DNA of 11,422 nucleotides, taken from Bacillota bacterium. Its GTDB lineage: Bacteria > Bacillota > Limnochordia > JAAZLZ01. The notes beneath the pieces were generated by a model that saw only the letters and a program-made list of their open reading frames with translations, was not told the DNA's origin and did no database searches. Both the position numbers and the translations under genes were made by a program. Positions 6,966-11,422 of the stretch are shown here, piece after piece (position 1 is the stretch's first letter; the number at the start of each line of letters is the position of its first letter). The stretch lies in NCBI GenBank assembly GCA_012799075.1, contig JAAZLZ010000372.1, positions 1 through 11,422 of the forward strand, in the 5' to 3' direction.

Positions 6966-6976
6966 AGGCCCCATTC
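6947..6976 (-). promoter_or_regulatory. Candidate sigma-G (forespore) promoter for spoVAA
   Basis: On the minus strand GAATG (6976-6972) fits the -35 pattern GHATR. After exactly 18 bases AAGACTA (6953-6947) partly fits the -10 pattern CATNHTA, missing its first and third bases. The predicted start near 6940 is about 16 bases before the spoVAA ATG. The -35 overlaps the dipeptidase stop codon. spoVA operons of Bacillus are sigma-G dependent, which makes this plausible, but the -10 is imperfect. Confidence 0.38.
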
Positions 6977-7910
6977 ATACCACCCTCTGGAAGACCCGCA
7001 GCCAATTTTCCCAGAGGATCAAGCTTATCTCCCTTTGGGAAAGACCCGCCTCACCAAGGGACTCGACAAGTTGGGGCATTTTGGTCACATCCTCCAGTCC
7101 TAAGGGACAAGCATCAATGCCGTCAAAATCCGAACCTAGCCCCACATGCTCGGGACCGACCAACTCCACCACATGGAGGATATGGCGGATTACATCGTAA
7201 ATCGTGGCCTGGGGAGCCGTAGTTAAGAAGGGAGGATAAAAATTGATGCCGACGACCCCGTCCCTGGCCGCAATAGCCTTGATTTGGTCATCGGTCAGGT
7301 TCCGAGGGTGATCCATTAGGGCTCGGCAGTTGCTGTGGGTAGCCACCCACACCCCTTCATTCATTTCCATAGCATCCCAAAAACCCCGGGTGCTCAAATG
7401 GGATACATCCAGGACCATCCCCAGGTGGATAGCCTTTTTCACCACCTGCCGTCCCATTCTCGTTAGGCCCCCGCCGCCGGTTTCATCACCCACCCCATCG
7501 GCCAGCTCGTTCCGCAAGTTCCAGGTGAGGGAAAGGCAGCGGACACCCAGGGCAAACAAGACCTCCAAGGGCTCCGGGCGCCCTTCGAGGGCATCGCAAC
7601 CTTCAAGGGCCAATAAGACCCCCAACTTGCCTTGTCTTAGTCGTTGCCAGTCTTCCGCTTCCCTGATTAAGAAGGCCCCTGGATGCTCTTCAAGGGCCCG
7701 GTGCAAATCAGCGATGCCGATGAGCACCTGATTGAGGGGCGATGAGTCCTTCTCCCTGCTGCTGCATAAAGCTAGAATCTGGCAAGCCACCCTTCCCGCC
7801 TGCATTCGGGGAAAGTCCCCGTGACCTTCCTGGGATTCTTGCCAGATGGTCCGCCCTTGTTCTCTAGCCGTCATCAAGGTGTCGCAGTGGGCATCAAAAA
7901 TGCAAATCAA
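6975..7910 (-). CDS. Membrane dipeptidase (peptidase family M19)
   Basis: Zinc dipeptidase of the renal dipeptidase (M19) family, which hydrolyses dipeptides including some with a D-residue. The 311-residue protein has the complete metal and catalytic set in order: His8 and Asp10 (DAHCDT), bridging Glu103 (LALEGCDAL), His170 (LDVSHLS), His191 (THSNCRAL) and Asp260 (GLGSDFDG). There is no signal peptide or membrane helix, so despite the family name it should be cytoplasmic. The start is TTG at 7910, with GGAGG 9 bases upstream, and no in-frame alternative is better placed. It lies after the spoVS terminator and 50 bases ahead of spoVAA. It may therefore provide readthrough transcription into the spoVA pair. 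The natural substrate and any sporulation role, such as peptidoglycan peptide recycling, are inference only. Confidence 0.93.
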   Translation of the reverse strand: MICIFDAHCDTLMTAREQGRTIWQESQEGHGDFPRMQAGRVACQILALCSSREKDSSPLNQVLIGIADLHRALEEHPGAFLIREAEDWQRLRQGKLGVLLALEGCDALEGRPEPLEVLFALGVRCLSLTWNLRNELADGVGDETGGGGLTRMGRQVVKKAIHLGMVLDVSHLSTRGFWDAMEMNEGVWVATHSNCRALMDHPRNLTDDQIKAIAARDGVVGINFYPPFLTTAPQATIYDVIRHILHVVELVGPEHVGLGSDFDGIDACPLGLEDVTKMPQLVESLGEAGLSQREISLILWENWLRVFQRVV

Positions 7911-7937
7911 CGTCCAATCCCTCCTGCCAGGCGGCAG

Positions 7938-7970
7938 AAAAATAAGACTCGCCTGTTATCCAGACGAGCC
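7938..7970 (-). terminator. Intrinsic terminator after spoVS
   Basis: The minus strand folds GGCTCGTCTG against CAGGCGAGTC (10 pairs including two G-U) around the loop GATAA. TTATTTTTCTG follows. It lies about 20 bases after the spoVS stop and isolates spoVS from the dipeptidase gene. Confidence 0.88.
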
Positions 7971-7991
7971 CCCCTCCCTGGTAATGTCCTA

Positions 7992-8252
7992 TTAACGAGG
8001 CTGAATGATCAGCTTGATCGCCGTTCTTTCCTCGCCGTCGATGATGATGTCGGTAAACGCCGGGATACAGACCAGATCCACCCCGCTTGGCGCCACAAAA
8101 CCCCTGGCAATAGCCACGGCCTTCACCGCCTGATTGATGGCCCCCGCCCCGATCGCTTGAATTTCGGCTCCTCCCTTTTCTCTAACGACGCTGGCCAGTG
8201 CTCCGGCTACCGAGTTGGGGTTCGACTTGGTAGATACCTTTAAGACTTCCAC
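7992..8252 (-). CDS. spoVS: Stage V sporulation protein S
   Basis: Small Alba-like nucleic-acid-binding-fold protein. In B. subtilis it affects septation and the completion of stage V. From the GTG at 8252 it has 86 residues, exactly the Bacillus length, and is nearly identical in the core: KSNPNSVAGAL, AEIQAIGAGAINQAVKAVAI, ARGFVAPSGVDLVCIPAFTD and DGEERTAIKLI. The GTG is preferred because GGAGGGGG ends 8 bases upstream. The longer reading from a TTG at 8279 would run through that SD and add nine residues absent from the family. It follows ymdB, as in B. subtilis, but has its own promoter-like elements and terminator. Confidence 0.97.
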   Translation of the reverse strand: MEVLKVSTKSNPNSVAGALASVVREKGGAEIQAIGAGAINQAVKAVAIARGFVAPSGVDLVCIPAFTDIIIDGEERTAIKLIIQPR

Positions 8253-8280
8253 AAACGCTACCCCCTCCGGTGGTGTCAAT

Positions 8281-8325
8281 GGTTTGCCATTATACTAGAC
8301 ATATTATCTATTACCTGGCAAAACC
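8281..8325. repeat. Inverted repeat enclosing the spoVS promoter region
   Basis: Plus-strand GGTTTGCCA at 8281-8289 and TGGCAAAACC at 8316-8325 are complementary, with one extra base in the second arm. They are separated by 26 AT-rich bases. The arms overlap the outer ends of the -10 and -35 candidates of spoVS. This could be a paired operator. A terminator is unlikely, because on the minus strand no U-run follows. Confidence 0.55.
8289..8318 (-). promoter_or_regulatory. Promoter candidate for spoVS (TATAAT; sigma-H-like elements)
   Basis: The minus strand has GTATAAT at 8295-8289, with a perfect TATAAT, and CCAGGTAAT at 8318-8310, separated by 14 bases. TATAAT fits a vegetative -10 but lacks a -35 at 17 bases; TTGCCA is 21 bases away. 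The pair also resembles sigma-H elements (RNAGGAWWW and RNNGAAT) with one or two mismatches in each and a slightly long spacer. In B. subtilis spoVS is sigma-H dependent. Start point near 8282, about 30 bases before the GTG. Confidence 0.5.
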
Positions 8326-8349
8326 CTCTTTTTGTGGAAGCAATTTTGT

Positions 8350-9138
8350 CTATTTAGTCTCCTCATTTACTTCCCAGATGCGTTCGATTCCCCGAGCCTT
8401 GCCCGATGCCGGATCGATATCGATGATCATCGCTCCCAAAACCACCGGGCCTCCGGCCACCACAAAGCGGGCCGGCAGTTGATTATGAAATCGCTCGAGG
8501 ATGATTTCCCTCCTAACGCCGATTACCGAATCAATGGGACCTGTCATCCCCAAATCCGTTATGTAGGCCGTACCCTGGGGAAGAACGCGGGCGTCGGCCG
8601 TTTGGACATGGGTATGGGTGCCGACAACGGCGCTCACTTTGCCATCGAGGTGCCATCCCATAGCCACCTTCTCCGCAGTGGCTTCAGCATGGAAGTCCAC
8701 AACCACCACTGGTGTCCTATTAGCAATTTGCCCAAGCACATCGGTTGCCGCCCGGAAGGGACAGTCCAGCTCGCCCATGAAAACCCGTCCAGCTAAGTTC
8801 ATGACGCAGATAGGAACATCATTGCATTGGAATACGCCCCATCCCCTGCCCGGCACTCCCGGCGGATAGTTCTCCGGTCGCAATACCCTAGGATCTTCCT
8901 CGAGGAATTGATAGATCTCCCTCTTGTCCCAGATATGGTTGCCGCTGGTTAGGACATCAATCCCCATCGCAAATAATTCCTCCGCCACCGGAGCAGTAAG
9001 CCCAAATCCACCAGCCGCATTCTCCCCGTTGCAGATGACAAACTGGATGTCCCGTTCCTTTTTCAACCTGGGCAACACCCGCCGCAACAGATTGCGGCCG
9101 GGCCGACCGACCACATCTCCTATCATCAGGACGCGCAC
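8350..9138 (-). CDS. ymdB: YmdB-family metallophosphoesterase (2',3'-cyclic nucleotide phosphodiesterase)
   Basis: Two-metal phosphodiesterase of the TIGR00282/YmdB family; in B. subtilis it affects the switch between motility and biofilm. From the GTG at 9138 the protein has 262 residues and all metal ligands are present: Asp8 (GDVVG), Glu39 and Asn40 (NGEN), Asn67 and His68 (GNHIWD), His150 (DFHAE), His175 and His177 (GTHTHVQTAD). This numbering equals that of the Bacillus enzyme, which supports the start, as does GGGGGAG 9 bases upstream. The ATG at 9156 has no SD and adds six residues absent from the family. It starts 29 bases after the unknown gene ends and precedes spoVS. The rny-ymdB-spoVS order is as in B. 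subtilis apart from the inserted unknown gene. Confidence 0.96.
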   Translation of the reverse strand: MRVLMIGDVVGRPGRNLLRRVLPRLKKERDIQFVICNGENAAGGFGLTAPVAEELFAMGIDVLTSGNHIWDKREIYQFLEEDPRVLRPENYPPGVPGRGWGVFQCNDVPICVMNLAGRVFMGELDCPFRAATDVLGQIANRTPVVVVDFHAEATAEKVAMGWHLDGKVSAVVGTHTHVQTADARVLPQGTAYITDLGMTGPIDSVIGVRREIILERFHNQLPARFVVAGGPVVLGAMIIDIDPASGKARGIERIWEVNEETK

Positions 9139-9167
9139 CGGAATAATCTCCCCCATCTGCCAAATTA

Positions 9168-9728
9168 TCAGCGGAACCTCAAAAACGATCTCCGTCGGCT
9201 TTCATTAGATATGATGACACGACCCTCTTCCCGAAATCCAAAGACTTCTCTACCGCTCCGATCCAGGCGCACCTCCGCCAGGATTTCCTCCATCACTTCT
9301 TCTTGAAGGATCCGTTCATCTTCGTCGAGGAATGGAGAATCGACCATCAGCTCCTCGAGGAAGCCCTCCCGCATTACACCTACCAGGACCGCCAATTCTC
9401 CTTGGGTCAGACTGTCCACATCCCGCTCCACCTCTAACAGGGTGAGTTCATCCCATACCTCATGGGAAAACCGACAGACCTCAATCGGTACTTCCGACTG
9501 AAATAGCTCCCAGTAGACTGCCAAGACTTCCTCAAGGTGCTCCGTCAATAGGGAGGCTTCTTGCTCTGTCAGCGCCTTGGTCATGGTAAAGGAAAGGGTT
9601 AATGACCGGGAGCGGGGGCGAAATTTGACCGTTGCTACTTCTGGATAGCACACCAGCACAGAAACAAGAAACTGTGCCGAATTCGACAGCTCATCCGTCG
9701 TCCCCTCCCTGAGCAAATGCCTAATCAT
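9168..9728 (-). CDS. Unrecognised acidic protein between rny and ymdB
   Basis: I do not recognise this 186-residue protein. It has no signal peptide or membrane helix. Residues 14-90 look like a mixed alpha/beta unit with strands at 20-36 and 43-50 (SRSLTLSFTMT) and a helix at 53-76. Residues 88-155 are strongly acidic and helical, with about twenty Asp or Glu residues, including SPFLDEDERILQEEVMEEIL at 131-150. The end is a short beta-like stretch (EVFGFREEGRVIIS, 161-174) and a basic tail (SRRRSFLRFR). ATG codons lie at 9731 and 9728. The second is preferred because GGAGG ends 7 bases upstream. Codon use and the strong SD look native. It lies 54 bases after rny and 29 before ymdB, so a shared transcript is likely. 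A link to RNase Y or YmdB is inference from position only. Confidence 0.85.
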   Translation of the reverse strand: MIRHLLREGTTDELSNSAQFLVSVLVCYPEVATVKFRPRSRSLTLSFTMTKALTEQEASLLTEHLEEVLAVYWELFQSEVPIEVCRFSHEVWDELTLLEVERDVDSLTQGELAVLVGVMREGFLEELMVDSPFLDEDERILQEEVMEEILAEVRLDRSGREVFGFREEGRVIISNESRRRSFLRFR

Positions 9729-9741
9729 CATGACCCCTCCC

Positions 9742-9773
9742 CCTATAAGTTATAGGCGGGGCACCGCCCCGCC
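9742..9773. repeat. Two overlapping palindromes between rny and the unknown gene
   Basis: CCTATAA-G-TTATAGG (9742-9756) is a perfect palindrome with 7-base arms. GGCGGGGC-ACC-GCCCCGCC (9755-9773) is a hairpin with an 8-bp GC-only stem. They share the two bases at 9755-9756, so both cannot form fully at once. There is no U-run on the minus strand, so a classical terminator is unlikely. The AT palindrome adjoins the SD of the unknown gene. Confidence 0.6.
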
Positions 9774-9782
9774 TCGCTTGCC

Positions 9783-11333
9783 TTACTTTGCATACTCAAT
9801 TGCTCGGGTTTCCCTAATCACCGTCACCTTTATTTGACCTGGATACTCCAGTTCTTGCTCAATCCGTTTCACGATGTCTCGAGCCACCTTGAGGGCTTCG
9901 AGATCATCGATCTTATCGGGTTTTACCATGATGCGGACTTCCCGACCAGCCTGGATGGCATACGCCTTTTCCACCCCATCAAAGGAGTCAGCGATGCCTT
10001 CCAGCTTCTCAAGCCGCTTAATGTAGGCCTCTAGGGTCTCCCGTCTAGCTCCAGGGCGAGCCGCGGAAATCGAGTCCGCAGCTGCAACCAGGACGGCCTC
10101 CACCGTCTGGACTTCGACGTCTCCGTGGTGACAGGCGACCGCATGGACTACTTCCGGATCTTCTTTGTACTTCCTCAGTAGGTCGACACCAATTTGGACG
10201 TGGGTTCCTTCAATCTCATGATCCACAGCCTTGCCGATATCATGGAGAAGACCTGCTCGTCTGGCCAGGTTCTCATCGGCGCCCAATTCAGCGGCCATCA
10301 TCGCCGCCAGGGCTGCCACTTCGATCGAGTGACGCAGAACGTTTTGCCCATAGCTGGTCCGGAAGCGCAATCGACCCAGCATCCGCACCAACTCTGGATG
10401 CAGTCCGTGGACATTGGCTTCAAAAGTAGCCTGTTCGCCTTCCTCCCTGATGACGGTCTCCACTTCTTTCCTGGCCTTCTCAACCATTTCTTCAATTCGC
10501 GCCGGATGAATCCGCCCATCGATGATCAGCTTCTCCAGGGCAATGCGGGCAATCTCCCGACGCACAGGATCGAAACCTGACAAAATGACCGCTTCCGGTG
10601 TGTCATCAATGATCAAATCGATGCCGGTCAATGTTTCGAGGGTCCGGATGTTTCTCCCCTCCCGGCCGATGATCCGCCCCTTCATCTCATCGTTGGGCAA
10701 AGTAACGACAGACACGGTAGTTTCCGCCACATGGTCAGCAGCATAACGCTGAATGGCCAGGGCGATGAGTTTGCGAGCCCGTTTTTCCCCTTCTTCTTTG
10801 GCCTGATTTTCGATCTCCTTGATGAGCAAGGCGGCATCCTGCCGGACGTCCTGTTCCACCCTTTGCAGCAGAAGCTCTCTGGCTTCATCGGATGTCATGC
10901 TGCTTAGACGCTCCAGGACCCTTGTCTGCTCCTCCAAGGTTTCTTCAACTTCCTGAACCCGCTTGTCCAGTTCAGACTGTTTGCGATTCAGGTTCTGCTC
11001 CCTATCCTCAATGCTTTGGGTCCGACGATCGACGATCTCTTCCCGCTGGAGCAAACGCTTCTCCAGCTGCTGCAGATCCGAACGCCGCTCCCTGATTTCC
11101 CGGTCGAGATCCCTGCGCAACCGATGGGACTCTTCCTTGGCTTCCAAAAGCAACTCTCGTTTGCGGGCCTCAGCTTCTTTTTCGGCGTCGGCCAGCATCC
11201 TCTTGACAGCTTCTTCCGCCGATGCGATCTTGGCCTCGGCTAGATATTTGCGAACGGCGTAGCCGCCTACGCCGGCTAATAAGGCAATTAATATGATCAG
11301 GGCTGCTAGTATTTTCTTCACCTCCCCATGCAC
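9783..11333 (-). CDS. rny: Ribonuclease Y
   Basis: Membrane-anchored endoribonuclease that starts mRNA decay in Bacillota. The reading frame gives 516 residues (B. subtilis 520). In order: an N-terminal membrane helix (about 8-28), a long charged coiled coil (about 30-195), a KH domain with GREG at 223-226 and the near-invariant ETTVSVVTLPNDEMKGRIIG at 204-223, then an HD domain with the catalytic pair His364-Asp365 (LLHDIGKAVDHE). The C-terminus, KVTVIRETRAIEYAK, matches the family. The start is uncertain. GTG at 11333 lacks an SD. GTG at 11321 is inside the perfect SD (GGGGAGGTG, 11327-11319). The codon correctly spaced from that SD is an ATA at 11312. The true protein may be 5-7 residues shorter. 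A hairpin of the upstream unit lies directly before it, and I see no clear promoter. Confidence 0.96.
   Translation of the reverse strand: MHGEVKKILAALIILIALLAGVGGYAVRKYLAEAKIASAEEAVKRMLADAEKEAEARKRELLLEAKEESHRLRRDLDREIRERRSDLQQLEKRLLQREEIVDRRTQSIEDREQNLNRKQSELDKRVQEVEETLEEQTRVLERLSSMTSDEARELLLQRVEQDVRQDAALLIKEIENQAKEEGEKRARKLIALAIQRYAADHVAETTVSVVTLPNDEMKGRIIGREGRNIRTLETLTGIDLIIDDTPEAVILSGFDPVRREIARIALEKLIIDGRIHPARIEEMVEKARKEVETVIREEGEQATFEANVHGLHPELVRMLGRLRFRTSYGQNVLRHSIEVAALAAMMAAELGADENLARRAGLLHDIGKAVDHEIEGTHVQIGVDLLRKYKEDPEVVHAVACHHGDVEVQTVEAVLVAAADSISAARPGARRETLEAYIKRLEKLEGIADSFDGVEKAYAIQAGREVRIMVKPDKIDDLEALKVARDIVKRIEQELEYPGQIKVTVIRETRAIEYAK
11319..11327 (-). promoter_or_regulatory. Perfect Shine-Dalgarno that conflicts with the rny start
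   Basis: GGGGAGGTG contains GGAGGTG, a full match to the 16S anti-SD. Eight bases after its GGAGG core comes ATA (11312-11310), in frame with rny. The GTG codons at 11333 and 11321 lie before or inside the site. Confidence 0.6.
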
Positions 11334-11344
11334 AATTTTTTTGC

Positions 11345-11375
11345 AGAAACAAGCCGAGTGCTGAGACTCGGCTTG
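11345..11375 (-). terminator. Terminator-like hairpin upstream of rny
   Basis: The minus strand has CAAGCCGAGT and ACTCGGCTTG, a perfect 10-bp stem with a 6-base loop, followed by TTTCTGC. The U-run is short, so termination may be partial, leaving some readthrough into rny. It probably ends the unit of a gene beyond the window. Confidence 0.6.
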
Positions 11376-11388
11376 TGGCAGTCAAGCT

Positions 11389-11404
11389 CACCCCGCCCGG
11401 GGTG
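11389..11404. repeat. Short GC-rich hairpin near the window edge
   Basis: CACCCC and GGGGTG form a 6-bp stem around a 4-base loop, 14 bases from the stem of the terminator-like hairpin upstream of rny. No U-run is attached. Its role is unknown, and the gene it belongs to lies outside the window. Confidence 0.35.
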
Positions 11405-11422
11405 ATTATTGGCAGTCTGGCA

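Noticed and set aside
6947..6981. GTATG as the -35 of the spoVAA sigma-G promoter
   Set aside because: It matches GHATR, but the spacer to AAGACTA is 22 bases. The overlapping GAATG gives the correct 18.
9139..9156. Six-residue N-terminal extension of YmdB from the ATG at 9156
   Set aside because: It has no SD, and it shifts the catalytic residues away from the family numbering. The GTG at 9138 has both spacing and alignment support.

Overview
This window reads as chromosomal core from an endospore-forming member of the Bacillota (Firmicutes). The evidence is three spoVA-family genes, spoVS, a YmdB phosphodiesterase and RNase Y, all with strong Shine-Dalgarno (SD) sites and many GTG or TTG starts. 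Base composition is moderately GC-rich. Protein divergence from Bacillus suggests a clostridial or deep-branching lineage, but I cannot name the organism. Every gene I can support lies on the minus strand, so transcription runs from high to low coordinates. No stretch over 300 bases lacks a gene, and there are no tRNA or rRNA genes, CRISPR arrays, insertion sequences or prophage modules.

In transcription order: (1) 11422-8350 holds a terminator-like hairpin of an upstream unit, then rny (RNase Y), an unrecognised acidic 186-residue protein, and ymdB. (2) 8349-7938 holds spoVS, with its own promoter-like elements inside an inverted repeat and a clean intrinsic terminator. (3) 7910-5876 holds an M19 dipeptidase, spoVAA and spoVAB, with a possible forespore sigma-G promoter in front of spoVAA. 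(4) 5859-5558 is a dodecin-like gene with a TATAAT box, an adjoining palindrome and a terminator. (5) 5476-5082 is a small four-helix membrane protein (YvlD/phage-holin-4 superfamily) with a terminator. (6) 5056-1 holds spoVAF, lysA, cca (tRNA nucleotidyltransferase), an M50 site-2-type protease and the start of trpS. Several of these genes overlap or nearly touch.

Functionally the window joins sporulation and germination genes (spoVS, spoVAA, spoVAB, spoVAF) with RNA turnover and maturation (rny, cca, trpS) and the last step of lysine synthesis (lysA). The linkage spoVAF-lysA is the same as in Bacillus subtilis. The main departure is that spoVAC, spoVAD and spoVAE, which normally sit between spoVAB and spoVAF, are absent, and two separately terminated small genes occupy that place.

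The most useful leads are the split spoVA locus, the unknown protein inside the rny-ymdB unit, the inverted repeat around the spoVS promoter, the dodecin lacking the usual flavin-stacking Trp, and the irregular translation start of rny. Most of the window is otherwise ordinary, and I see no convincing undescribed multi-gene system.
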